Shown piece by piece: positions 28,395 through 37,785 of a stretch of 64,000 nt of DNA. The stretch is taken from assembly GCA_036494815.1 (NCBI GenBank), contig DASXNV010000112.1, positions 39,621 to 103,620 of the forward strand, in the 5' to 3' direction. This DNA comes from Poindextera sp036494815 (GTDB lineage: Bacteria; Pseudomonadota; Alphaproteobacteria; Caulobacterales; Caulobacteraceae). Under the pieces are notes generated by a model. It was given only the letters and a program-made list of their open reading frames with translations. It was not told the origin of the DNA and ran no database searches. How positions within the stretch are numbered: the stretch's first letter is position 1; each line of letters begins with the position of its first letter. A program made the translations under genes and the position numbers.

Positions 28395-30650
28395 CTATTC
28401 CGCTGCAATTAGCGTCGGCTCGGGGGAGCGATTGGTGTCGCGCTTGCGCATGGCGACCAGGGCGTCGACATCGACGATCAGGGCCACACGACCGTCGCCA
28501 AGAATGGTGGCGGCGGCGATGCCCTCCACCTGGCGATAATTTGACTCCAGGCTCTTGATGACCACCTGGCGCTGGCCTTGGATGGCGTCGGCCACCAAGG
28601 CCGCCCGGCCGCCGTCTTCCACCTCGATCAGCAGCACAACCCCCTCGGACGGCAACCGTTTCTCCGCGCGGAAGCCCAGCGCGTTGGCGATATCGACCAG
28701 CGGGACGAAGGTGTCGCGGACGGACAGGACGGCGCCTTGCGGCCCCAGTCCTTTGACCTCCTCGGGCTTGGGCCGAAGGCTTTCGACGATCGCCGTCAGC
28801 GGGATCACCAGGGTCTGGCCAGCCACATCGACCACCATGCCGTCGAGCACGGCCAGGGTTAGAGGCAGGCTGAGGGTGAAGGTCGAGCCCTCCCCCGGCT
28901 TGGAGCTGATCGAGATCCGGCCGCCCAGCGCCTGCACGCTGCGTCGCACCACATCCATGCCGACGCCGCGTCCCGAGATATCTGAGACCGTGCTGGCGGT
29001 GGAGAAGCCGGGCAGGAAGATCAGGTTGTCGATTTCTTCGTCGGTCAGCACCGCGTCCGGAGCGATCAGTTCCTTTTCGACGGCGATGGAGAACACGCGC
29101 TTGCGATTTATGCCGCGGCCGTCGTCGGACACTTCGATAACGATGCGGCCGCCGCGATGCAGCGCCACCAGACGCACCGTGCCTTCGATCGGCTTGCCCG
29201 CGGCGCGGCGCTCGTCCGGCGTCTCCAGGCCGTGGTCGATGGCGTTGCGCAGCATGTGGGTGATCGGCTCGCCGAGGCGTTCGATCACGGTTTTGTCGAC
29301 CTCGGTGGCTTCACCCTCGGTGACCAGGCGAACCTGCTTGCCGGTCATATTGGCGACTTCGCGCACCAAGCGCGGCATGCGCTGGAACACGGACTTCACC
29401 GATTGGGCGCGGATGGCCATGACGCCGTCCTGGATCTGCCGGGTCAATTGCTCCAGCTCGTCCAGGCCGAGGGCTACGCTCGAGGACGAAGCCAGGCCGG
29501 ATTCGATCACGCGCTGGGCCAGCATGGCCTGGTTGATCACCAGTTCGCCCACAAGGTCGATCAGGCGGTCGATACGCTCGGGATCGACACGGATGGTGGC
29601 CTGGGCCTCCGGCGCGGAATTGCCTTTGGCCTGCTGCTGTTGCGGCGACGGTGTTTTGATCGACGCTGCGAGGGCGCCGGAGAACTCGGGGACCGGCGGC
29701 GGCGCAGTCTCGACCACCGGCGGCGGAGGCGGCGCGATATTCGCGACGGGCATCGGCGCGAAAGCCGGCGCAGCGCCTTGCTCAGCGATGGGCGGCGCGG
29801 CGTCGGCCGCGGCCAGGAGCGCGGCAAGATCGAACACTGGGGCGGCTACGCCACCGGACACGTCAACGTCGCAGTCGCCATCGACGAATTCGAACACTTC
29901 GAGGATCGCGGTCTGTTGGACCGGCGCATCCAGCGTAACCGTGAAGGCCAGATAGGCGGCTTCAGGTTCCAGATCTTGAAGCAGCGGCAAGCTGGCCTCG
30001 TCGATGACCACGGAAATCGGGCCGAGCCGTTCCAATTCGCGCAGCAGCAGCAGCGGATCGTTGGCGTTGCGATAAAGCTCCGTCTTGGGTCGGAAAGTCA
30101 CCGTCCAGGGCTCGCTCGCCGCGACAGGCGCAGGCTCGTCGAAGCTCATCAGGCTCACCGTCATCGGCTTGAATTCGCCGCCCATATTGTCGGCGGTCGC
30201 CGAAGGAATGGGAGCGAAGACGACCGGCGTGGCGGCGGGGTGGGCCACCGCGGCGGCGGACTGGCCGTCGGCGGATAGAGACTCGAGCACGGCCGCCATA
30301 TCGGCGGAGCGAGCCTCGTCAGCGACGCCGTCGGACTTCGCGGCCTGCACATGATCGGCCAGGATGTCCGCGGCGCGCAGAAGCTCGCGCACCAACTCGG
30401 CCGTGACCTCAACCTTGTGGCTGCGAACGTCGTCCAGCAGGGTCTCGAAGACGTGGGCGAAACGCACCAGGGGATCCAGGCCGAACGCACCGGCGCCGCC
30501 CTTGATCGAGTGCACGGCGCGGAACACAGCGTTGATAGTCTCGCCGTCGGCCGAGCCGGACTCCATGGCGCCCAGGCCATTCTCCAGGTCCGCGAGCAAT
30601 TCCTCGCATTCCATGAAGAAGGTAGCTTTGATTTCTTCGAGTTCGTCCAT
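28395..30650 (-). CDS. cheA: Chemotaxis histidine kinase CheA
   Basis: 751 residues. The P1 Hpt domain has phospho-His47 in AVHSIKGGAGAFG. A long region (about 130-350) includes a Pro/Ala-rich linker near 300-330. The P3 dimerisation domain follows (IRVDPERIDRLIDLVGELVI), then P4 ATPase with N box MLRNAIDHGLETP, G1 DDGRGIN and G2 GRGVGMDVV, and the P5 CheW-like domain at the C-terminus. Phosphorylates the CheYs and CheB. Follows the first cheY by 27 bp. Confidence 0.96.
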   Translation of the reverse strand: MDELEEIKATFFMECEELLADLENGLGAMESGSADGETINAVFRAVHSIKGGAGAFGLDPLVRFAHVFETLLDDVRSHKVEVTAELVRELLRAADILADHVQAAKSDGVADEARSADMAAVLESLSADGQSAAAVAHPAATPVVFAPIPSATADNMGGEFKPMTVSLMSFDEPAPVAASEPWTVTFRPKTELYRNANDPLLLLRELERLGPISVVIDEASLPLLQDLEPEAAYLAFTVTLDAPVQQTAILEVFEFVDGDCDVDVSGGVAAPVFDLAALLAAADAAPPIAEQGAAPAFAPMPVANIAPPPPPVVETAPPPVPEFSGALAASIKTPSPQQQQAKGNSAPEAQATIRVDPERIDRLIDLVGELVINQAMLAQRVIESGLASSSSVALGLDELEQLTRQIQDGVMAIRAQSVKSVFQRMPRLVREVANMTGKQVRLVTEGEATEVDKTVIERLGEPITHMLRNAIDHGLETPDERRAAGKPIEGTVRLVALHRGGRIVIEVSDDGRGINRKRVFSIAVEKELIAPDAVLTDEEIDNLIFLPGFSTASTVSDISGRGVGMDVVRRSVQALGGRISISSKPGEGSTFTLSLPLTLAVLDGMVVDVAGQTLVIPLTAIVESLRPKPEEVKGLGPQGAVLSVRDTFVPLVDIANALGFRAEKRLPSEGVVLLIEVEDGGRAALVADAIQGQRQVVIKSLESNYRQVEGIAAATILGDGRVALIVDVDALVAMRKRDTNRSPEPTLIAAE

Positions 30651-30677
30651 GACGATCAGCGCCTTGGTATGCGTGGA

Positions 30678-31043
30678 TTAAGCAGCGACGCGACGGATGG
30701 CTTCGACCAGCTTGTCGGGGTGGAACGGCTTGACGATCCAGCCGGTGGCGCCGGCCTGGCGCGCCCGGCTCTTCTTTTCCGGATCGCTCTCCGTGGTCAG
30801 GACCAGGATCGGCGTGGCGCGGTGACGTTCGCCGTCGCGCACGGCTTCAATGAAGCCGAAGCCATCGAGATTGGGCATGTTGATGTCAGTGATGATGACG
30901 TCGGGATCGACGCCGCCAAGCACTTCGAGGCCGTGAAGGCCGTCAACGGCCTCCACCACGTCGAAGCCTGCTTTGACCAGGGCCAGGCGCAACATATCGC
31001 GCATGGTCCGCGAGTCATCGACGGTCAGGATGGTGCGGCTCAC
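30678..31043 (-). CDS. cheYI: Chemotaxis response regulator CheY (first)
   Basis: 121-residue single receiver. DD at 9-10, phospho-Asp53 in VIITDINMPNLDG, TT in LVLTTES and Lys in IVKPFHP. Close to classical motor-binding CheY in length and layout. ATGA overlap with the STAS gene upstream. Confidence 0.95.
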   Translation of the reverse strand: MSRTILTVDDSRTMRDMLRLALVKAGFDVVEAVDGLHGLEVLGGVDPDVIITDINMPNLDGFGFIEAVRDGERHRATPILVLTTESDPEKKSRARQAGATGWIVKPFHPDKLVEAIRRVAA

Positions 31044-31345
31044 AGGGAAACTCCCTCGGGTTGGAAGAGAAAGGCGGATTCGCCGCCGAACAGGCGAAGC
31101 GCATCAAGAAACGCTTCAGAGCGCGGGCCAACCCGCATCGAGACGCCATCGGCCCGCCAGGTGGCGGCGGCGGCCAATAGAATTTGCAGGCACAAACCGC
31201 CTAGGCGCTGCACGTCGGCGGCGTCGAGCTCCAGCGGGTGACCCCGCCGCTCCAGCAAGGCGGTCTTCAGTGGGGCGGCGGCTTTGAGGTCCAGCACGGG
31301 GGCGAGCGCAAAGCTCTCAACGTCCTCGGGGATAGGATCGGACAT
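31040..31345 (-). CDS. STAS-domain protein of the chemotaxis operon
   Basis: 101 residues, a single STAS-like domain: PVLDLKAAAPLKTALLER, PLELDAADVQRLGGLCLQIL. The position where anti-anti-sigma STAS proteins carry Ser/Thr (D-[ST]) appears to be Leu-Gly (RLGGLC), so phosphoregulation of that site is doubtful. The Caulobacter operon has a gene called cheX at this place, unrelated to CheX phosphatases. Lies 3 bp after the receptor gene and overlaps cheY by 4 bp. Confidence 0.82.
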   Translation of the reverse strand: MSDPIPEDVESFALAPVLDLKAAAPLKTALLERRGHPLELDAADVQRLGGLCLQILLAAAATWRADGVSMRVGPRSEAFLDALRLFGGESAFLFQPEGVSL

Positions 31346-31348
31346 GAC

Positions 31349-32959
31349 CTAGAATTCCTCCCATTCTGCACGGGCAGCTGGTTCGGGCTTGCGGGCCGCG
31401 GAAACGCCTCGGCCACCCATGGTCTTGAGCGCTGGCGCCGAGGCCTGCGAGCGACGCTGAGGCCCTCGCTGGGCCGGCTGGTGAGCCGGGGCGCCGATGC
31501 GAAACGCGCTGACCAGACGGATCAGGTCGGCGGCCTCGTTGCGAAGCGTGTGGGTGGCGGCGGTCGATTGCTCGACCATGGCCGCATTTTGCTGGGTCAC
31601 CTGGTCCATCTGGTTGACCGCGGTATTGACCTCGGCCAGACCTGTGGCCTGCTCCTGGGCGGAAGCAGCGATTTCGGAAACCAGGGCGTCGATCTCGGCG
31701 ACCTTGGTCACGATCCGATGCAGGGCGTCGCCGGTCTGGCCGACCAGTTCCACGCCCGATCCCACCTGAGTGGAGCTGGCGGAGATCAGGCCCTTGATTT
31801 CCTTGGCTGCTCCAGCCGACCGCTGGGCCAGGGCCCGCACTTCCTGAGCCACCACCGCGAAGCCGCGGCCCGCCTCGCCCGCCCGGGCGGCTTCCACCCC
31901 GGCGTTCAGGGCCAGAAGATTGGTCTGGAAGGCGATTTCATCGATGACACCAATGATCTGGCTGATCTGGTGCGAGGACTTTTCGATCTCGCCCATGGCC
32001 GCGACCGCCTGGCGAACCACCTCGCCGCTGTGCTCGGCCTCGCCCTTGGCTTCGTCGACCACGTTGCTGGCCTGGCGCGCGCCGGCGGCTGATTTCTTGA
32101 CCGTGGCTGTCAATTGATCGAGGGCCGCGGCGGTCTCTTCCAGGCTGGCGGCCTGCTGCTCGGTGCGGCGCGACAGGTCGTCGGAGGCCTGGGCGATCTC
32201 ATCGGCGCCATTGCGGATGCCGTCGGTATTGGCGACGACGGCCGACATGGCCTCGCGCAGGGCTACGGTGGCGGAATTGAAATCACTCTTGAGCGCCTGG
32301 TAGCCAGGCGCGACCGTCCCTGAGATTTCGGCGGTCAGGTCGCCGTCCGACAATTGGCCCAGCGCTTCGCCCAGCTGCGCCAGGATACGTTCCTGGGCCT
32401 CGGAAGCTGCAGCAAGGGCGTCGATATCCCCCTGACGTCCAGCCCCGTTGGTCTCGCGATGGGCGGCGAGCCCAAGGTCGAGATCCATCAAAGCGACCTT
32501 GACCAGGGCGGCCACGGCATCGGCGGTATCGGTCGCAGCATCGCCCTTGCCGCCGAAGAGGCCTTTGGGCCAGCGATCGAGAATGGCGGCCTTGATTACG
32601 GGCTCGAGCATCAGGGCGTAGGCGCCGATGACCCAACTTGGATCGAGCTCGGCGCGGGCTTGCGATTCGCCGATGGCGCGGGCCTCACGGGCGAAGCCCT
32701 CATCGAACTGGCCGGAGGCGATCGCCTCCAGATGCGAAAGCTGGCGGCTCTTGGCGGAGCGGGCCAGCCCCTCATCACGAAACGCCGAGCGGGTTTCCGA
32801 GAACGACTGGAATTGGCCAAAAGCGCCGTCAACGGCGCCGGGCAGTTCTTTTCTCAGCAGCGGGCCCAGCCCACGCAGCGCCGAGCGGCTTTTTTCATCG
32901 AGCTTGATGAAGTTCAGACGTGCCCCAAGACTTACTTCCGACGCCACGTCGTTCCCCAC
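31349..32959 (-). CDS. Soluble globin-coupled chemoreceptor
   Basis: 536 residues, no transmembrane segment. Residues about 10-165 match a protoglobin sensor: LNFIKLDEKSRSAL, then QLSHLEAI with candidate proximal heme His76, and SWVIGAYALMLEPVI. A short HAMP-like linker precedes the methyl-accepting helices and the hairpin tip EIAFQTNLLALNAGVEAARAG. The C-terminus is EWEEF, fitting the aromatic-x-x-aromatic pentapeptide that tethers CheR/CheB. Probably a cytoplasmic oxygen or redox receptor and the first gene of the che operon. Confidence 0.9.
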   Translation of the reverse strand: MGNDVASEVSLGARLNFIKLDEKSRSALRGLGPLLRKELPGAVDGAFGQFQSFSETRSAFRDEGLARSAKSRQLSHLEAIASGQFDEGFAREARAIGESQARAELDPSWVIGAYALMLEPVIKAAILDRWPKGLFGGKGDAATDTADAVAALVKVALMDLDLGLAAHRETNGAGRQGDIDALAAASEAQERILAQLGEALGQLSDGDLTAEISGTVAPGYQALKSDFNSATVALREAMSAVVANTDGIRNGADEIAQASDDLSRRTEQQAASLEETAAALDQLTATVKKSAAGARQASNVVDEAKGEAEHSGEVVRQAVAAMGEIEKSSHQISQIIGVIDEIAFQTNLLALNAGVEAARAGEAGRGFAVVAQEVRALAQRSAGAAKEIKGLISASSTQVGSGVELVGQTGDALHRIVTKVAEIDALVSEIAASAQEQATGLAEVNTAVNQMDQVTQQNAAMVEQSTAATHTLRNEAADLIRLVSAFRIGAPAHQPAQRGPQRRSQASAPALKTMGGRGVSAARKPEPAARAEWEEF

Positions 32960-33272
32960 AATGCTGACCCACCTGCCACTGTCGCGATCCTGCGTTTTCG
33001 AAGTTAAGGCTTGGTAACTGGTAACGTTAATGGCTGCGGGTTACGGCCCGGATACGCATTTGAGTTCCCGAACTGGGCGCTCGACCTATTCGTCGGGCCG
33101 CCGCCAGGGACAAATCGACCGGCTCGCCGTCCCCCCAAATGGGCGATCGGCGTTTGGTCGAATGGTTTCCGACTTTGGACCTGAAGGATGCTTAGGGCTC
33201 AGGCTGTGAAGGCTTGCTTAAGCACGCTGGGGGGGGGCCTGCGACTATCTGGCGCGGCAAGGTCGTCGCGGG
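32960..33272. other. Intergenic region between two receptor genes
   Basis: 313 bp without a credible gene. On the minus strand it must hold the promoter of the che operon and the end of the second receptor transcript. I find no clear sigma-54, CtrA or FNR site. A run of nine G lies at 33229-33237. No strong terminator hairpin is evident. Confidence 0.5.
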
Positions 33273-35420
33273 TCAGCGATCCTCGGACCCGGGGAGCTTG
33301 CCCGGCCGGCCGCTGGCGCGCCAAGCCGCAGAGCCGCGAACATCATGCAGGCGAACCACCGGCGCGGGCGAACGCGTCGGGGCCTGAGGCAGCGCCGGCC
33401 GCTCGGGCGGCTTGCGCAGAGCCGATCCCAAATGAAAACCGGAGACCTGGCGGGCGAGTTCGGCCGCTTCGTCGTCCAGGGCCTGCACGGCCCGCCGCGA
33501 AAGCGCAGCCGATTCGGCGTCCTGGCGTTCGCCCTGGTCGATCCGCGCGAGGGCGCTGGCGACCTTGGACAGCCCGGCGGACTGGTCCTGCCCCGCCAGA
33601 GCCATATCCGCCACCAGGACGTCGATCTCGGCCACGCGGCCTGTGACGCGGCGTAGAGCCTCGCCCGTGCGCCCGACCAGATCGACGCCCGCGCCGGTCT
33701 GGATTGCGCTCGTATTGATCAGCGCCTTGATCTGGGCGCCGGCTTCGGCCGCGCGTTGCGCCAGGGCGCGCACCTCCTGGGCGACCACGGCGAAGCCCCG
33801 CCCGGCGTCGCCGGCCCGCGCCGCCTCCACGCCCGCGTTAAGCGCCAGAAGATTTGTCTGGAAGGCGATTTGATCGATGAGCGCCACAACCTCGGTGATC
33901 TGACGAGCCGAGCGCTCGATCTCTTCCAGGCTCGCAGCCACCTGGCGCAATACATCCTCGCCGGCAGCGGCCTCAGCCCTGGCGGCGCTGGCGCCCTCCA
34001 CGGCCTGCCGCGCATTGGCCGCCGAGCGATCCAGGGCCTGGGTGAGCGCACTGAGGCCGGCGGTCGCGGTCTCGACATCGCCAGCGCGGGCCGCCTCGCG
34101 CAGAGCCTGGTCCTCACCGGCCTGAACCGCCTCGGCCGCGTTGCGGCGAACTCCGTTCGCCCCGCCCGCCAGGCCTGAAATCACTTCGCGCAGCACAGCG
34201 ACGACGGCGTTAAAATCGTCCCGCAGCGGCTCGAACTCGCCATCGAGCTCGCCGCGCAGGGCCACGGCCAGGTCGCCGTCGGCCAGCCGGTTGAGCGCCG
34301 CGCCCAGGGCTTCGATCACACGTCGCCGTTCGTCCTGAGCGGTCGCCAGCGCAGCCTGGGCCGCGGTCAATCGAACCTCGAGATCCTCTCGTCGCTCGCC
34401 GGCTTCTTCCCTCGCCTGGGAGCGCTCGATCAGGCGATCCTTGAGAATAGACAACGCCCGCGCCAGCCGGCCGGTCTCGGCCCGGTCGGACAGGTGCGGT
34501 GTGTCAAAGGCGGTATCGTCCGTGGCCAGTCGCTCCGCCGCTTCCGCCAGATCGCCAACCCGCGCCGACAGGCCGGCCCCGATCCGGCCCGCCATCACAG
34601 CGGCGACAACGAGCAAGGCCAAAAGCAAGGCCGCGTCCACGGCCAGACTAAGGCTCAAGGCCTGCAGGCGCGCCTCGATCAGCCGCACCAGTTCGCCTTG
34701 AGCGGCGCGCCAGGTGCTGTCGATCTGGCGCTGCAAGGCGATACGGGCGCCCGTCACGGCGTTGGGATCGCCTCCGGCGCCGACCGCCTGCCCCCTGGCG
34801 ACCAGATCCCGGACGGCGAGACTGAGCCCCGTCAGATGTGGCCGCAGTACGCTGTGATCCACGCCGCTGGCGTCGTATTTCATCGCCGCCTCGAGCGCGG
34901 CCTGGGCCTGATCGCTGGCGGCCTGCAGGTGGTCGAGGGCGACGGCCAGGCGCTGGGGCTGATCCAGGTCGCGGATCTGAGCGGCCTCGGACAATTCGGT
35001 GGCGGCGTTGATCAGCGCCGGCAGGCGCGCACTGACCGCGTCCATAAGATGGAAACTGGCCAGGTCGGGATCCAGCGTCAGGCGCGAACCGTCGGCTACG
35101 TCGGCGATCAGGATCGAACCGGCCTTGAATCGCGTATCGACGGCCAGGGACCGCATGAAAGCGCCGGCCGCCTCGGCGGTGCCGAATTCCAGATCGTAGG
35201 CCGGTTGCGACGGGCCCAGATCGCGATCGACGGCGCTCATGGCCGGCCAGATCTGGCCGAGATAGGCGGCGCCGCGGATCTCCTTGCTAGCCTGATCGAT
35301 ATCGCGCCACGACCGCAGACCTAGCAGACCGCTCGTCAGGGCGAGCGGAATCCCGAACAGCAGGGTCAAAAGACCCAACCGCCCGCGGATCGACAGCCTG
35401 CCGTTGACAGCGTCGCGCAT
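33273..35420 (-). CDS. Membrane methyl-accepting chemotaxis protein
   Basis: 715 residues from the first ATG; a TTG at 35444 is an alternative. Membrane helices at about 15-35 and 255-277 bracket a 220-residue helical periplasmic sensor containing LTLDPDLASFHLMDAV. HAMP and coiled coil follow, with a second HAMP-like segment (RLADGDLAVALRGELDGEF). The signalling tip QIAFQTNLLALNAGVEAARAG is canonical. No C-terminal pentapeptide; the tail is Pro/Arg rich. It lies upstream of the che operon in the same direction, with its own 3' gap, so probably separately transcribed. Ligand unknown. Confidence 0.93.
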   Translation of the reverse strand: MRDAVNGRLSIRGRLGLLTLLFGIPLALTSGLLGLRSWRDIDQASKEIRGAAYLGQIWPAMSAVDRDLGPSQPAYDLEFGTAEAAGAFMRSLAVDTRFKAGSILIADVADGSRLTLDPDLASFHLMDAVSARLPALINAATELSEAAQIRDLDQPQRLAVALDHLQAASDQAQAALEAAMKYDASGVDHSVLRPHLTGLSLAVRDLVARGQAVGAGGDPNAVTGARIALQRQIDSTWRAAQGELVRLIEARLQALSLSLAVDAALLLALLVVAAVMAGRIGAGLSARVGDLAEAAERLATDDTAFDTPHLSDRAETGRLARALSILKDRLIERSQAREEAGERREDLEVRLTAAQAALATAQDERRRVIEALGAALNRLADGDLAVALRGELDGEFEPLRDDFNAVVAVLREVISGLAGGANGVRRNAAEAVQAGEDQALREAARAGDVETATAGLSALTQALDRSAANARQAVEGASAARAEAAAGEDVLRQVAASLEEIERSARQITEVVALIDQIAFQTNLLALNAGVEAARAGDAGRGFAVVAQEVRALAQRAAEAGAQIKALINTSAIQTGAGVDLVGRTGEALRRVTGRVAEIDVLVADMALAGQDQSAGLSKVASALARIDQGERQDAESAALSRRAVQALDDEAAELARQVSGFHLGSALRKPPERPALPQAPTRSPAPVVRLHDVRGSAAWRASGRPGKLPGSEDR

Positions 35421-35736
35421 GGCCCGTTCATCACCCTTCGCCAAGCCTATCAGATCGTGCGGCGCTGGCGACCAGGGGCGCGACGACCTTCGGGGTCGGC
35501 CTTATTCACGCGCGATTCTTAAGCGTGTTCAGAGCCGAATGGGTAGGCCGATTCCTCAAGCCCGCTCAATTGAATGCGCCCTTGTTCAGATTGTCGCACC
35601 CGGCGCGCGCTCACCCAGCCGGTAACCGTAGCGAAAGATCGGAAATTTAACCTGACGCCATGCTCTTCTCGGACGCCAATTCCACGTTTTCCAGCAGTCG
35701 CGAAATTGCCCCCCGCGTTTTGCGGAAGGGTTGGGC
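35421..35736. other. Divergent promoter region, receptor / MHYT kinase
   Basis: 316 bp separating the minus-strand receptor gene from the plus-strand kinase gene, so it should contain both promoters. Small open frames here lack ribosome sites or recognisable content. I see no convincing operator palindrome. Confidence 0.5.
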
Positions 35737-37611
35737 GTGCTGAAGGTTCTAGCCTGCATCACCACACAGCACGACTGGCGTCTGGTGGTTCTGGCCGCCC
35801 TGATCTGCGTCACTTCCGTGCTGACGACCTTCAGCCTCTACGCCAGACTGTCCGACCGCGACGGTGACAGCCGATCAGCTTGGCTGTGCGTTACCGGACT
35901 GGTGGCCGGTTCCGGTGTCTGGGCCACCCACTTTATCGCCATGCTGGCCTTCGAGCCGGGCTTCCGCACGGGCTACGAGCCGGCCACGACACTGTTGTCC
36001 TGGCTGATCGCGGTCGTGATATCCGCTTCCGGCTTCACCGCCGCAGGCTCGGCGCGGCTCCCCGCCCGATCCTGGATGGGCGGCGGCGTACTGGGCGCGG
36101 GCGTCGGCTTGATGCACTACGTCGGCATGGCGGCGTTTCGAACCCAGGGCGTGCTGCTGTGGAATCCGGCGTATGTCACCGCGTCCATCATGATCGCCAC
36201 GGCCTTTGCGATCACCGCTGTGTCCGTCGCCAACAACGAGCGCATCCCCCTGCGAACGCTTGTGGCCTCCGGCCTGTTCACCCTGGCCATCTGCGGTCTG
36301 CATTTTACCGGCATGACCGCGGTTCAGGTGCTGCCGGACCCGACTGTGGCCGTTCCGGCCTCGATCATGTCGCACGCCGCCATGGCCGTCTCTGTGGCTG
36401 TCATTGTCGTAACGGTCATCGCCGCAGTCCTTTCAACCCTGGCTCTTGAAGCGCACAGCCGCAGACAGGCTTTCGGACATCTTCGCGACGCGATCGACGC
36501 GATGTCCGACGGTGTGGCCATTTATGACCAGGCCGACTGCCTGGTGACCTGGAACGCCCGCTACGCCGAGCTCGTGGCCCAGGATGGTATCACCCTTGGA
36601 GTGGGCCTGGATCACGAGACCTTCCTGCGCCGTCTGGTCGCCAGCAACGCGGCCGTGATCGAAGCCGGCACGGAAGAGGCCTGGATCCAACGACGCCTCA
36701 CCGCCCGCCGCTCCACCGACCCATTGCTAGAGCAGCAGTTCACCGATGGCCGCTGGCTGCGCATCGAACACCGCCATACCCGGCATGGCGGTATGGTGAC
36801 AACCTGCGTCGATGTAACCGACCTCAAACGGAACGCTCAGATCCTGGCGCTCGCTCGGGACGAGGCCGAGGCCGCCAACCGGGCGAAGAGCGAGTTCCTG
36901 GCCACGATGAGCCACGAAATTCGCACGCCGATGAACGGTGTGATGGGCATGAACGCGCTGCTGCTCCGCTCGCCTCTCACACATCGCCAGCGCACCTTCG
37001 CCGAAGCCATCGCCTCATCTGCTGATGCGCTGATGGTCATCATCAACGACATTCTCGACGTCTCGAAACTGGAGGCCGGCAAGATCACGCTCGATCACAC
37101 GGCTTTCAGCCTTGAGTCCGTGATCGAACAGGTGGTCGAACACCTGTCGCCTAAAGCCGCGGAAAAGGGGTTGGAGATCGGCGCGACCCTCGATTTCGGC
37201 GCGCGCGGGCGTTTCCGAGGTGATTCGCCGCGACTGCGCCAGATCCTGCTCAACCTGATGTCCAACGCCATCAAATTCACCGCTGCCGGTTCGGCCCGCA
37301 TCGAGGTTCGCTCCCGTCCTGGCAAAGCCGGTCATACCCGTCTACGGATCGAGGTGCTCGATACCGGCATCGGCGTGGATTCGGCCGCCAAGGCCAAACT
37401 GTTCCAGAAATTCCAACAGGCCGACGGTTCGATCACGCGCCGGTTCGGCGGGGCCGGGCTCGGCCTTTCGATCAGTCGCGAATTGGTCGAATTGATGGGG
37501 GGACGCATCGACGTGGAAGATCGCCCCGACGGCGGCGCGGTTTTCTGGTTCGAGGTGGAATTGGCTGTGGAGACGCCGGCTACCGCCCCGTCAATAACGG
37601 TCGGAGCCTGA
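35737..37611 (+). CDS. MHYT-PAS sensor histidine kinase
   Basis: 624 residues. The N-terminal seven-helix MHYT sensor (about 1-240) has the three repeats WATHFIAM, LMHYVGM and LHFTGM, proposed to bind copper and sense O2, CO or NO. A PAS-like domain follows (about 250-365, AIDAMSDGVAIYDQ), then HisKA with MSHEIRTPMNG and HATPase_c (LLNLMSNAIKF, DTGIGVD, GGAGLGLSIS). There is no receiver domain and no cognate regulator next to it. The GTG at 35737 is preferred because GGAAGGG sits six bases upstream. Confidence 0.92.
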   Translation: MLKVLACITTQHDWRLVVLAALICVTSVLTTFSLYARLSDRDGDSRSAWLCVTGLVAGSGVWATHFIAMLAFEPGFRTGYEPATTLLSWLIAVVISASGFTAAGSARLPARSWMGGGVLGAGVGLMHYVGMAAFRTQGVLLWNPAYVTASIMIATAFAITAVSVANNERIPLRTLVASGLFTLAICGLHFTGMTAVQVLPDPTVAVPASIMSHAAMAVSVAVIVVTVIAAVLSTLALEAHSRRQAFGHLRDAIDAMSDGVAIYDQADCLVTWNARYAELVAQDGITLGVGLDHETFLRRLVASNAAVIEAGTEEAWIQRRLTARRSTDPLLEQQFTDGRWLRIEHRHTRHGGMVTTCVDVTDLKRNAQILALARDEAEAANRAKSEFLATMSHEIRTPMNGVMGMNALLLRSPLTHRQRTFAEAIASSADALMVIINDILDVSKLEAGKITLDHTAFSLESVIEQVVEHLSPKAAEKGLEIGATLDFGARGRFRGDSPRLRQILLNLMSNAIKFTAAGSARIEVRSRPGKAGHTRLRIEVLDTGIGVDSAAKAKLFQKFQQADGSITRRFGGAGLGLSISRELVELMGGRIDVEDRPDGGAVFWFEVELAVETPATAPSITVGA

Positions 37612-37632
37612 CGCGGCCCAACGCGTGGCCGC

Positions 37633-37785
37633 TCAGCTGATCAGCACTCGCCAGACCAGCACCATCATCACCCCGCTGATGCCCAACGAAATGATCGCCA
37701 CCGTTGTGCTGGCGGCTTCAAAGCGCAGCATGGCGACGCATTCCTCCGGCGTCGGAAGGCGGCGTTTAAGACCCGTCGTTTCCAT
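37633..37785 (-). CDS. 50-residue single-helix membrane peptide
   Basis: The ATG at 37785 has a strong GGGAGG five bases upstream. The peptide begins METTGLKRRLPTPEEC, then has a hydrophobic helix at about 27-48 (TVAIISLGISGVMMVLVW). No family recognised. The good ribosome site and a full transmembrane segment favour a real small protein. It lies in the 278-bp gap between the convergent kinase gene and the valine operon, beyond that operon's last gene. Confidence 0.6.
   Translation of the reverse strand: METTGLKRRLPTPEECVAMLRFEAASTTVAIISLGISGVMMVLVWRVLIS

Noticed and set aside
28555..29955. 466-codon plus-strand frame opposite cheA
   Set aside because: Ser/Arg/Thr-rich antisense translation; cheA is certain.
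32960..33100. CtrA-box-like TTAA pairs upstream of the che operon
   Set aside because: The TTAA half-sites are not spaced by seven bases, so the CtrA consensus is not met.
33229..33237. Run of nine G between two receptor genes as a phase-variation tract
   Set aside because: Lies outside any reading frame and not in an evident promoter spacer; may simply be chance in GC-rich DNA.
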